Shown here one piece after another: positions 25,212 through 33,551 of a stretch of 64,000 nt of DNA (position 1 is its first letter; each line of letters opens with the position of its first letter). Source of the stretch: JAIOZK01 sp964468645 (GTDB taxonomy: Bacteria > Bacteroidota > Bacteroidia > Bacteroidales > JAIOZK01). A program made the position numbers and the translations under genes. The stretch is from the NCBI GenBank assembly GCA_964468645.1, contig CAYXUU010000029.1:1-64000 (forward strand), in the 5' to 3' direction. The notes under the pieces were generated by a model. The model saw nothing but the letters and a program-made list of their open reading frames with translations, did not search any database and had not been told where the DNA came from.

Positions 25212-27374
25212 ATGAATTTTGAGAACAAATTTTTTGCAAACCATTGCAGTAGCAGGATAACAGTAGCTAGATCAAAGCAGGTCTTATTCCTGTTAATGTC
25301 TTTTTTTAGCCTGATTTATCATGTTAGTGCCCAAAATTCTGAATGGCTGATTTATACATGTGGTAAGACAGTTAATGCATTGGCTGATGAAGGCAATGTA
25401 ATATGGATAGGTACCTCCGGTGGTTTAGTGAAGCTTGACAAAACCACGGGTATCAAAACATTTTTTAATACTTCAAACTCGGGTTTACCAAGCATTGAAG
25501 TATATTCAATTGCCATCGACCATTATGGGATTAAGTGGATTGGAACTTGGCGAGGATTATCGAGATTTGATGGAAAAAAATGGACCACATACAAACCTTC
25601 AAATTCCGGATTACCTGCAAGTACGGTTTTTGATATAGTCATTGACGAAAATGGTTCAAAGTGGATAGCTACCTGGGGAGGTGGAATGGCAAAACTTGAC
25701 GGATCATATTGGACTGTTTTTAACCGGATAAACTCAGGAATACCTGATGATGATGTTCGTTCAATTACCATTGCTGAAAACGGGGAGATGTGGATCGGTA
25801 CATGGGATGGACTGGCAAAATATGATGGAGTTAACTGGACAATTTTTAACACGCTTAATTCAGGATTACCCTCAGATTATGTCATGACGGTGGCGATAGA
25901 TGAAAACGGATCGAAATGGATAGGAACCGAGCACCATGGAATAGCACTTTTTGACGATACAACCTGGATAATCTACAATATGGCAAATTCTGAATTGCCT
26001 TCTAATTGGATTACCTCAATAATAATTGATGAATATAATACAAAATGGATTGGGACCTGGGGAGGTCTGTCAAAATTCGATGGCACTAACTGGACAATAT
26101 ATAATGTACAAAACTCAGGTTTGCCACATCGTCGTGTTTATTCTATAACCATTGATAGCAACGAACTGAAGTGGATTGGAACCGGTTTTGGATTGGCAAA
26201 ATTCAATGAAACTGAATGGGAAACATACAATACATCAAATTCGGGTTTGCCGGATAATTATATCGAGTCAATAGCTTTTGATGAATCTGGCGCAAAATGG
26301 ATTGGAACATGGGCTGGAGTGGCACAGTTTAATGGATCTGATTGGACAACTTACAATATGATTAATTCACATATTCCTGACGAAAATATACGATCAGTGG
26401 TTATTGATGAGAACGATTCAAAGTGGATTGGCACATTGGATGGATTGGCAAAACTTGAAGGTACAGATTGGACTGTATTTAACACATCTAACTCAGGGCT
26501 ACCTTCTAATCATATCACTTCGATAGCTTTGGATAGAAATCAATGCAAATGGATTGGAACTGCCCATGACGGATTAGCAAAATTCAAAGGAACGGACTGG
26601 ATCATATACAACACTTCCAATTCGGAACTGCCTGATGATGATATCAATTCATTAGCAGTTGAAGATAACCTTTTACTCTGGATTGGAACAGATGAAGGAT
26701 TGGCTAAATTTGATGGATCGGAATGGACAATATACAACACTGCAAATTCGGGATTACCTGATAATAAAATCTTTGCGATAATCATTGAGGAAAATGGATC
26801 AAAGTGGATCGGTACCTGGGGAGGAATTACCCAATTTAACGGAATTGACTGGAACACTTTCAATACATTGAATTCGGAACTACCAGATAACCTTGTCTTT
26901 TCATTAGCCATTGATGGAAACAATTCTAAATGGATTGGCACACGTGGGGGACTTGCAAAATATGACGGATCAAACTGGACAATATTCACCACATCAAATT
27001 CATATTTACCAGGTAACGGCATAAAATCTTTGGCAATTGATGAATATGAAACAAAGTGGATTGGTACTTTTGGTACTGGATTCGCTGTTTATAATGAAAA
27101 TGGCATTCCCACAAAAGTTTTGGATAAACCACTAACTGATAATCAACTAACGGTATTCCCTAATCCATGTAATAATTATCTAAACATTAAACGATTCATC
27201 AATAGTGCTGCATGCCTAATTCAAATGTTCGATATGCATGGAAATCTTGTAAAGATTGAAAGTATCACCAATGATTGCAAAATAATAGACGTGAGTGATT
27301 TAGTCAGCGGAATATATATAATCGTTGTTTATGATGATACGAGGATTTTAACGGAGAAGTTCATTAAGCACTAA
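25212..27374 (+). CDS. T9SS-secreted 14-repeat beta-propeller protein
   Basis: This 720-residue exported protein has a long N-terminal signal segment (about 20-43, ending HVSAQ). Residues about 45-640 are 14 tandem repeats of some 43 residues, each with the core KWIGTxxGLAKFDGxxWTxYNTxNSGLPDN; I count 14 WIGT/WIAT motifs. Repeats of this type (two-component regulator propeller, Reg_prop) form the blades of sensor domains in hybrid two-component systems, where 14 blades make two seven-bladed propellers. Here there is no kinase; instead a T9SS type A sorting domain follows (LTVFPNPCNNYLNI to EKFIKH). It is probably a surface or released binding protein; ligand unknown. Confidence 0.85.
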   Translation: MNFENKFFANHCSSRITVARSKQVLFLLMSFFSLIYHVSAQNSEWLIYTCGKTVNALADEGNVIWIGTSGGLVKLDKTTGIKTFFNTSNSGLPSIEVYSIAIDHYGIKWIGTWRGLSRFDGKKWTTYKPSNSGLPASTVFDIVIDENGSKWIATWGGGMAKLDGSYWTVFNRINSGIPDDDVRSITIAENGEMWIGTWDGLAKYDGVNWTIFNTLNSGLPSDYVMTVAIDENGSKWIGTEHHGIALFDDTTWIIYNMANSELPSNWITSIIIDEYNTKWIGTWGGLSKFDGTNWTIYNVQNSGLPHRRVYSITIDSNELKWIGTGFGLAKFNETEWETYNTSNSGLPDNYIESIAFDESGAKWIGTWAGVAQFNGSDWTTYNMINSHIPDENIRSVVIDENDSKWIGTLDGLAKLEGTDWTVFNTSNSGLPSNHITSIALDRNQCKWIGTAHDGLAKFKGTDWIIYNTSNSELPDDDINSLAVEDNLLLWIGTDEGLAKFDGSEWTIYNTANSGLPDNKIFAIIIEENGSKWIGTWGGITQFNGIDWNTFNTLNSELPDNLVFSLAIDGNNSKWIGTRGGLAKYDGSNWTIFTTSNSYLPGNGIKSLAIDEYETKWIGTFGTGFAVYNENGIPTKVLDKPLTDNQLTVFPNPCNNYLNIKRFINSAACLIQMFDMHGNLVKIESITNDCKIIDVSDLVSGIYIIVVYDDTRILTEKFIKH

Positions 27375-27385
27375 TAGCTCAACCC

Positions 27386-27405
27386 ATAAAACTTCATAGT
27401 TTTAT
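27386..27405. terminator. possible bidirectional terminator between convergent genes
   Basis: ATAAAAC (27386-27392) and GTTTTAT (27399-27405) form a 7-bp stem with a six-base loop, placed between the propeller gene (stop at 27374) and the convergent Smr gene (stop at 27402-27404). The stem is AT-rich and weak. Confidence 0.45.
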
Positions 27406-28481
27406 TCATTCTTAATCAACACATCTATCGCCCCCACCCCATACTTCGCAAGTGAGGCAGGCTGATCTTCCATATTCTCATATTCCTTCAGCAGCCTGGC
27501 CAATTCATCCCTTAAAACTCCATTGCCCACCCCATGAATAAATGTTACCCTAGAATAATTCTCAGCTATCGCACTTTCAAGGGCTTTCACAAAATAATCT
27601 TTCTGCAGTTTCAGCATGTCATGGCCTGATAGTCCGGTGATATTGTTTACAAGTTCTCCTATATGCAAATCAACAACAGCCTCTCCTTCTGCGGTTGCAT
27701 GCTTTTCAATAAAAGCTTTTTCTTTTTTTACATGTGGCTTTCTGCCAACATGTTCCTGAGCTTCAAACTTCTTATCTTTAATGGACCTGGAATAAACCGG
27801 ATGTATGTTCATTTCAACAAGTGAAATTACAAAAGCTTTTTCATCAAGTATTGGTGTTTCTTTATAATTTCCCTCTTTGTAGATTCTTGCCGGTTTTATA
27901 TCAAAAACTGCATTGGCCGGCATCAAAAGGCTTTGCATCTTATCACTGTGGAATAGCAGTTGTATCACCCCATCAGTCCATGTTTCGATATCCTCACGTT
28001 CAATGGTGTCAAGAAGGATTTTTGTTCGTGGTTCGAGCACATCATAGTCTATCCCATCGTAAGTTCCCTCGGCATTATGCAACACAACACTGTATAAAAC
28101 CTCATATCCTGTGTAATTAACCAGGTAAATATCTATCAGGCCCGTGATCAGCCATCGCTGATCCTGCGGTACCCAGGCCAGGTAAATTCCATCTGCCAAT
28201 TCACCCCTGAATCCAAGTTTTCTGATGGCTGATTTACTGGAATCTGTCTCTTCTTCATCCAAAGGAGGAAGAATGATCTCTTCTGTGGGCCCAGGAACAA
28301 ATATGGGCCTTGTCTCACCTGCCTTTTCAGCTTCATCCAGAACAAGTTCGGCCGGAACAACCGGTATTTCAAATCCATCCTCTATGGCGACATGTACAAG
28401 CGAAGGGCTGATAATTTTACTGATCACTCCACCACCCTTTTCGTTCAGGAATTTAACCCTGTCTCCTACCTTGAATTTCAT
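27402..28481 (-). CDS. DUF2027 and Smr-domain protein
   Basis: From ATG 28481 (the frame extends two codons up to a TTG) this encodes 359 residues. The N-terminal part (about 1-75) begins with an SH3/KOW-like KVGDRVKFLNEKGGGVISK. The middle is the DUF2027 region found in Bacteroidota. The C-terminal Smr domain (about 275-359) has VDLHIGEL and the catalytic-type FIHGVGNGVLRDEL. Smr domains act as nucleases on branched DNA or on stalled-ribosome mRNA; which applies to this family is not settled. No signal peptide, so cytoplasmic. A long inverted repeat lies just upstream of its start. Confidence 0.85.
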   Translation of the reverse strand: MKFKVGDRVKFLNEKGGGVISKIISPSLVHVAIEDGFEIPVVPAELVLDEAEKAGETRPIFVPGPTEEIILPPLDEEETDSSKSAIRKLGFRGELADGIYLAWVPQDQRWLITGLIDIYLVNYTGYEVLYSVVLHNAEGTYDGIDYDVLEPRTKILLDTIEREDIETWTDGVIQLLFHSDKMQSLLMPANAVFDIKPARIYKEGNYKETPILDEKAFVISLVEMNIHPVYSRSIKDKKFEAQEHVGRKPHVKKEKAFIEKHATAEGEAVVDLHIGELVNNITGLSGHDMLKLQKDYFVKALESAIAENYSRVTFIHGVGNGVLRDELARLLKEYENMEDQPASLAKYGVGAIDVLIKNE

Positions 28482-28507
28482 AACCAATTATTTAATACGG
28501 CAAAATT

Positions 28508-28565
28508 AGGCATTATTACGAAATAGGTTAGGCAAAGCAAGCGATGTTATTTCGTAACAATGCCT
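28508..28565. repeat. 18-bp inverted repeat in the divergent Smr/TonB-receptor region
   Basis: AGGCATTATTACGAAATA (28508-28525) and TATTTCGTAACAATGCCT (28548-28565) are inverted copies at 17 of 18 positions around a 22-base loop. It lies 27 bases upstream of the Smr gene start and 111 bases before the TonB receptor start. There is no T-run, so it is not a normal terminator. It could be an operator for either gene or a small mobile palindrome. Confidence 0.75.
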
Positions 28566-28644
28566 TTGTTGAAGATATCCAGTTAACAATTATTTGTAAT
28601 ACATTCTAAATTAAATATACTTCCAAAACCAATAAATAATTTCA

Positions 28645-28652
28645 TAAATTTG
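28645..28652 (+). promoter_or_regulatory. putative -7 element of the TonB receptor operon
   Basis: TAAATTTG matches the Bacteroidota -7 element exactly and lies 23 bases before the ATG at 28676. No good -33 TTG is found at the expected distance, as might be seen for a regulated promoter. Confidence 0.4.
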
Positions 28653-28675
28653 TATTGCTATAAATTAAATATGTT

Positions 28676-31027
28676 ATGGGGAACCATCTAATACTTATTA
28701 TTATCACTCTAATAACAACAACCTTATCAGGTTTTGCACAAAACGATGGAAAACTCGAAGGAATTGCATATAACATGGAAACCGGTTTGCCGGTAAACAA
28801 TGTTGACGTAGTTGTTTCACCAGGGGGATCGGGTACAGTTACAGACGACAATGGAAACTTTTCAATTCCGCAACTAGAACCTGGAATATACCGGGTATTC
28901 TTTACCCATATCGGATTTCAGGATCTTGAAAAAAGTGTAAGGATCACCGCTAATCAAACCAGTAGTGTCAACATTAATCTTATCCCAAAAACAGAACAGC
29001 TTAAGGAGGTTGTTATTTCTGAACAGGCCGAAGATATCATTAAGGCCCCATACATTATTGAAAGCATACACGAACTTGAGATACAGCAACACCCGGCAAG
29101 GGATATCGGTGATTACCTGAGAAATACACCTAACCTTTCCGGTATCAGGAAGGGGGGCGCCGGTATTGATCCGGTAGTCAGGGGATTCAAATTTAAACAG
29201 CTTAATGTAATTGTTAACGGTGCAATCAAAATTGAAGGAGGATGTCCAAACCGTATGGATCCTGCTGTTTCCCATATCGATATTGATGATATTAAGAAAA
29301 TTGAAGTTTACAAAGGCCCGTTTGCACTGAGGTACGGCCCGAATTTCGGCGGTATTATTAATCTTAGCACCAACCATCCTTTCACTGAAAAAGAATTCAG
29401 TACAAAGATTGCGGCAGCAACGGGTTTTGAAAGTAACTGGAATGGGAATAAAGAACGGCTTGGGATTACAGCCGGAAATAACAGGGTTTACCTTAAGTTG
29501 TCAGGGAATCATAAAAAATATGGTGATTATAAAGCGGGCAATGATGTCACGATGAATGCGGCCTTTACGAAGTATAATTATACAGCCTTACTCGGTGTTT
29601 CCCCGGCCGATAATCACCATCTGACGATTTCTTTCGACCGGTCGTACGGAAGGAATTTAAGTTTTCCTGCCCTACCCATGGACGAACGCTCCGACGATAC
29701 ACAGATATCTTCATTCGAATATAATGGAATACTTTCCGGAAAGTACATAAAAAGTATTAAAGCTAAAATGTATAACTCCGATGTCCACCATATTATGGAC
29801 AATAAAGAAAGGCCATTCTCAGATACTGTAGTGGCCGTTTCTGATATCAAAGCAAGAAATACCGGCGGAAGGGCTGAAACACAGATCGGGATAAAAGGCC
29901 ATGAAATTTTCATCGGGGTAGATTATGAGAATATTTATAAGGACGGACAGCGTACCAAGAGTTTTATTATGCAGCCTAACCTGCCCGTTAAGATTGAAAG
30001 TTTATGGAATAATGCCAGGATTAATAACACCGGATTTTTTACATCCTGGAATAAAAACACCGATAAGCTTGACTTGTTAGCTGCCGCACGGATCGATCTG
30101 AACAATGCAAGCAGTGGCATCCTCCAATCATTGAACATGAAAGGGGAAACAATGTATTCTAATAACAACACCGATTCGAAATATACAAACCTTAGCATCA
30201 GTGCAGGGGTATTGGCCCACCTGCTTCATAATCTTGATATTGGTGTATCAATAGGAAGAGGGGTAAGAAGCCCTGACATGACAGAGCGCTTTATTATCCT
30301 GTTGCCTGTTGGATACGACAGGTTTGATTATCTGGGTAATCCCCAGCTTAAACCTGAGAATAATCATGAGATAGATATCAAGGTAGAATATCTGACAAAA
30401 AGAGCCTGCGTATTTAACATCAGCGGCTTCTTTTCTTATGTAACCGATTATATTACAGGTAAAGAAGTGCCGCCATCCGAAGTCAAGCCACAAACAAAAG
30501 ATGTCCTGGGGGTAAAGGAATTTATCAATATTGACCATGCCTATTTGTATGGATTCGAATTTGTTTATCAATCAGGTTTATTCGGCAATTTCAGCTTATA
30601 TGCAGATGTAGCTGCTACATATGGTATCAATCCATCGGCTGTTAAGTATTTAATTGAGAATGGTCAGGTGGTTGGAGAGGAGATCGTAAAAAATGATCCG
30701 CTTCCGGAAATTCCACCGCTGGAATCAAATATTGCTTTTACATATCGATTATTCAATAACAGGCTAATTCCGGAAATTTCAATCAGGATGGTAGCCGCTC
30801 AGAAGAAACTATCGGAATCATACTATGAAGTAGAAACCCCGGGAATTGCCACTTTGAATTTTTCCCTGCAATACAACTTCAACGATTATCTTAAACTTAA
30901 CGGAGGTATTAACAATATCTTTAATAAAGGATATTACGAACATTTGAACAGGATTATTATCGGAAGTAATACACCATATTATGAGCCTGGAAGAATCTTT
31001 TATGTAAACCTTATTTTTAACATCTGA
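28676..31027 (+). CDS. TonB-dependent receptor, OprC/NosA-like copper receptor
   Basis: This 783-residue outer-membrane receptor has a signal peptide (ending TLSGFAQ), a carboxypeptidase-like regulatory domain (about 25-105, KLEGIAYNMETGLPV), a plug domain (about 120-230) and a 22-strand barrel ending in Phe-containing YVNLIFNI. The plug contains GGCPNRMDP with C190 and M194 (CxxxM), and the barrel contains H372-I373-M374 (HxM) in DVHHIMDN. In Pseudomonas OprC, copper is bound by a CxxxM-HxM set, so copper is the predicted cargo. It is the first gene of a tight operon with a small lipoprotein, an MbnP-like protein and a di-heme protein; its stop overlaps the next start (TGATG). Confidence 0.85.
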   Translation: MGNHLILIIITLITTTLSGFAQNDGKLEGIAYNMETGLPVNNVDVVVSPGGSGTVTDDNGNFSIPQLEPGIYRVFFTHIGFQDLEKSVRITANQTSSVNINLIPKTEQLKEVVISEQAEDIIKAPYIIESIHELEIQQHPARDIGDYLRNTPNLSGIRKGGAGIDPVVRGFKFKQLNVIVNGAIKIEGGCPNRMDPAVSHIDIDDIKKIEVYKGPFALRYGPNFGGIINLSTNHPFTEKEFSTKIAAATGFESNWNGNKERLGITAGNNRVYLKLSGNHKKYGDYKAGNDVTMNAAFTKYNYTALLGVSPADNHHLTISFDRSYGRNLSFPALPMDERSDDTQISSFEYNGILSGKYIKSIKAKMYNSDVHHIMDNKERPFSDTVVAVSDIKARNTGGRAETQIGIKGHEIFIGVDYENIYKDGQRTKSFIMQPNLPVKIESLWNNARINNTGFFTSWNKNTDKLDLLAAARIDLNNASSGILQSLNMKGETMYSNNNTDSKYTNLSISAGVLAHLLHNLDIGVSIGRGVRSPDMTERFIILLPVGYDRFDYLGNPQLKPENNHEIDIKVEYLTKRACVFNISGFFSYVTDYITGKEVPPSEVKPQTKDVLGVKEFINIDHAYLYGFEFVYQSGLFGNFSLYADVAATYGINPSAVKYLIENGQVVGEEIVKNDPLPEIPPLESNIAFTYRLFNNRLIPEISIRMVAAQKKLSESYYEVETPGIATLNFSLQYNFNDYLKLNGGINNIFNKGYYEHLNRIIIGSNTPYYEPGRIFYVNLIFNI

Positions 31028-31422
31028 TGATAAGCGGAAAAATGAAACATTTACAACTAATAAAAATTACTGTAATGACACTTATGGTATTGTTTATTCA
31101 TAATTCATGCGATATCAATGAGGAAGAAAGGTCTGTCACCTACAGGATATCAAATAATCATTCGGGATTTGATGTGACCTATCGAATTGCTGATGGAAGC
31201 CTCAACAAAGCAACAATAGATATTTCAAGCAAAGAAGATATCTGGACCTATAATTTCACAGGAACTGAAGGTGATATAGTTTATGTATCGGCAAATTATA
31301 AGGATATCAATACGGGGATCAGGATTCAGATACTTCTAGATGGAAAGACTTTTAAACAGGGATCGAGTTTGTATGATACGTTGAATTTTGTTACCGTTTC
31401 GGGGACAATTCCATACAAATAA
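31027..31422 (+). CDS. small MmpS-like lipoprotein
   Basis: This 131-residue lipoprotein has a signal with lipobox-like IHNSC. ATG 31027 overlaps the receptor stop; ATG 31042 (MKHLQL) would give a tighter signal peptide. The mature domain is a small beta-sandwich pattern: VTYRISNNHSGFDVTYRI, WTYNFTGTEGDIVYVSANY, IRIQILLDGKTFK and VTVSGTIPYK. The order of strands and the GD/LDGK motifs recall the soluble domain of mycobacterial MmpS proteins, a resemblance judged by eye only. In this operon it could hand metal from receptor to periplasmic partners or help receptor assembly (inference). Confidence 0.6.
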   Translation: MISGKMKHLQLIKITVMTLMVLFIHNSCDINEEERSVTYRISNNHSGFDVTYRIADGSLNKATIDISSKEDIWTYNFTGTEGDIVYVSANYKDINTGIRIQILLDGKTFKQGSSLYDTLNFVTVSGTIPYK

Positions 31423-31452
31423 TATTGGCTACTTAACTTTCGTTTGATTTAT

Positions 31453-32265
31453 ATGAAATATATTTTGAATAAAACTTCAGTATTAAAATTGGTAATACCG
31501 GTATTCATTCTCGTTATTGCTGTCATTTCATGCACTGAAACCAACAAACCGGAAACAGAACAACAGCATATCGTTATCCATTTCAAACACATGAACAATA
31601 ATTCGGATCTGCAGTTTGACACCATGATCTATATCAATGAAGCCGGAAATAAATACCTGGTCAACGAGATACAATATTTCATTTCGGATATTAAGCTATA
31701 TCAATCAAATGGCACTGTTTTTCTGATCGATGATTGGAAGGACATTCATTATGTCGATACTGATATTCCATCAACCCATACCTGGACTGTTTTTGATGAA
31801 ATCCCTGCCGGGAACTATGATTCCATAGGATTTACTTTTGGAATAAATCAGGAGAAGAATCAGTCTTTTATGTTTGTCAATCCCCCGGAACGTGACATGT
31901 TCTGGCCGGAGTTTCTGGGTGGTGGATATCATTATATGAAATTAAATGGTAAATGGCTTGACACAAACAATTTCATAGCTCCTTTTGATTTTCATATGGG
32001 AATAGGCCAGATCTACCATTCCTACCCCGATTCTATTACCGGGTTTGTGCATAATGATTTTGAAGTAAGCCTGCCTAATTCATCTTTTACCCTTCATGTG
32101 GGTGAAACAAAAGAGTTTGATCTAATAATGAATATCCAAAACTGGTTTAACGATCCGCATACTTATAACCATAATGTATGGGGCGGTTATATTATGCAAA
32201 ACCAGGATGCAATGAAACTGGCTAGTGAGAATGGATATGATGTATTTACTTTAGAAATAAAATGA
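31453..32265 (+). CDS. MbnP-like lipoprotein
   Basis: From ATG 31453 (a TTG at 31444 is less likely) this encodes 270 residues: a lipoprotein signal with AVISC (Cys 27), then one MbnP-family domain. Recognisable features are VIHFKHMNNN, the YLVNEIQYFISDIKLY core, IPAGNYDSIGFTFGIN and a Trp-containing MFWPEFLGGGYHYMKLNG (W151). In methanotrophs, MbnP is modified on a Trp by the di-heme enzyme MbnH and binds copper. Here the partner di-heme gene overlaps its stop by four bases, while no methanobactin biosynthesis genes are nearby. Confidence 0.82.
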   Translation: MKYILNKTSVLKLVIPVFILVIAVISCTETNKPETEQQHIVIHFKHMNNNSDLQFDTMIYINEAGNKYLVNEIQYFISDIKLYQSNGTVFLIDDWKDIHYVDTDIPSTHTWTVFDEIPAGNYDSIGFTFGINQEKNQSFMFVNPPERDMFWPEFLGGGYHYMKLNGKWLDTNNFIAPFDFHMGIGQIYHSYPDSITGFVHNDFEVSLPNSSFTLHVGETKEFDLIMNIQNWFNDPHTYNHNVWGGYIMQNQDAMKLASENGYDVFTLEIK

Positions 32266-33479
32266 AATCTCTACATTCTTACATACAGCAGATATTATTC
32301 TCAGTGACACTCCGTGAAAAAGATTCTCGAAGTTCACATTACAGAACTTTTGCCTTTTTCCTTTTTCCTTTTGCCCTGTTAGTATTCTCCTGCCAGGATA
32401 ACAATGATGACGACCTACCTTACCAGCCAACACCTTACGAAATTGATATCCCCTTTGGTTTTCCTACTATCCTAAATATCCCTGATGACAACCCAATGAC
32501 TGTTGAAGGAGTTGAACTTGGACGATATCTGTTTTATGATGGAAGATTATCAGGCCGTGCACACCCTGACTCTTTGATGAGTTGTGCCACCTGTCATATA
32601 CAGGCCAATTCATTTGAATGTGGGATTAACCATCCCGAATTTTCAGGGGGATTCCCTCACGGGATAACCGGTAAGCAAACACCACATGTTATGTTACCCC
32701 TGATTAACCTGGTTTGGAATAGCAGCGGTTATTTGTGGAATGGATTTATTTACAGGGATAACCCACTTCCACAATTCAGGAATATTGAAGACCTGGTATG
32801 GATGGGTGTGGTAGCCGAGCATGAGATGAATAGTGATACCAATCGTGCCAAAGCAATGATACAAAGCATACCCGGATACCCGGAATTATTTATGAAAGCT
32901 TTTGGATCAGGTACAGTGACGATGAAGAATATGGGTAAAGCCGTTGCACAATTCATCAGGACATTTATTTCAGCGGACTCAAAATTTGATAAGTATCTAC
33001 GAGGTGAGGTACAATTATCACAATCAGAACTAAACGGATTTGTCCTGTTTACCACTGAGGAAGGTGCTGATTGCTTCCATTGTCATGGTGGATCAGGCAA
33101 TCCCCTGTTTACGACCAATTTATACTATAATAATGGGAAGGATACTATATTTGATGATCCGCGTGACAGATATAACATTTCCGGTGATCCCCAGGATAAA
33201 GGTGCATACAAAGCAACTACATTAAGGAATATTGAACTAACAGGCCCATTTATGCATGACGGGCGTTTTGGTACCCTGGAAGAAGTTATTGACTTCTACT
33301 CCCATCATCTGTTATGGTCCCCTTATATCGATCCATTGATGCACCATATTGCAAATGGAGGTGTACAGCTCACACCGAATGAAAAGGCAGATCTGACTGC
33401 CTTTATAAAGACGCTTAAAGATGAGGAATTTTTAACCAATCCCGCATTCGGGCCTCCTGATAAGTTTCCGGATGAGTAA
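32262..33479 (+). CDS. MbnH/MauG-like di-heme cytochrome c peroxidase family lipoprotein
   Basis: This 405-residue protein of the cytochrome c peroxidase/MauG family has two heme c sites: SCATCH (C108, C111, H112) and DCFHCH (C271, C274, H275). Other family motifs are ELGRYLFYDGRLSG near 86-98, GPFMHDGRFGTLEEVIDFYS and LTAFIKTL near the C-terminus. The N-terminus is a lipoprotein signal ending LLVFSC (C44) but it is unusually long; the 5' DNA (32295-32380) looks like intergenic repeat sequence, with CTTTTTCCTTTTTCC encoding the hydrophobic core. By operon position with MbnP it should be the MbnH-type oxidase that modifies MbnP rather than a peroxide-scavenging enzyme. Confidence 0.83.
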   Translation: MKSLHSYIQQILFSVTLREKDSRSSHYRTFAFFLFPFALLVFSCQDNNDDDLPYQPTPYEIDIPFGFPTILNIPDDNPMTVEGVELGRYLFYDGRLSGRAHPDSLMSCATCHIQANSFECGINHPEFSGGFPHGITGKQTPHVMLPLINLVWNSSGYLWNGFIYRDNPLPQFRNIEDLVWMGVVAEHEMNSDTNRAKAMIQSIPGYPELFMKAFGSGTVTMKNMGKAVAQFIRTFISADSKFDKYLRGEVQLSQSELNGFVLFTTEEGADCFHCHGGSGNPLFTTNLYYNNGKDTIFDDPRDRYNISGDPQDKGAYKATTLRNIELTGPFMHDGRFGTLEEVIDFYSHHLLWSPYIDPLMHHIANGGVQLTPNEKADLTAFIKTLKDEEFLTNPAFGPPDKFPDE

Positions 33480-33520
33480 TCCAATACCTGTTGAATTAGA
33501 AAGCATACATCGAACATCAT

Positions 33521-33549
33521 CCAATCCTAAATCGCCCAATCGCCCAATC
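33521..33549. repeat. AATCGCCC short tandem repeat
   Basis: The eight-base unit AATCGCCC occurs about 2.5 times in the 72-base gap between the convergent di-heme and barrel genes. It is similar in kind to the repeats at 1-63 and 3197-3250. Confidence 0.5.
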
Positions 33550-33551
33550 TC

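Noticed and set aside
26540..27022. 160-residue minus-strand ORF
   Set aside because: It is antisense to the propeller repeats and copies their periodicity; no signals of its own.
25212..27374. hybrid two-component sensor
   Set aside because: Although the repeats are of the sensor propeller type, no membrane helix, kinase or receiver follows.
32262..33479. ordinary peroxide-detoxifying cytochrome c peroxidase
   Set aside because: The heme motifs alone would allow this, but the four-base overlap with an MbnP-like gene favours an MbnH-type role.
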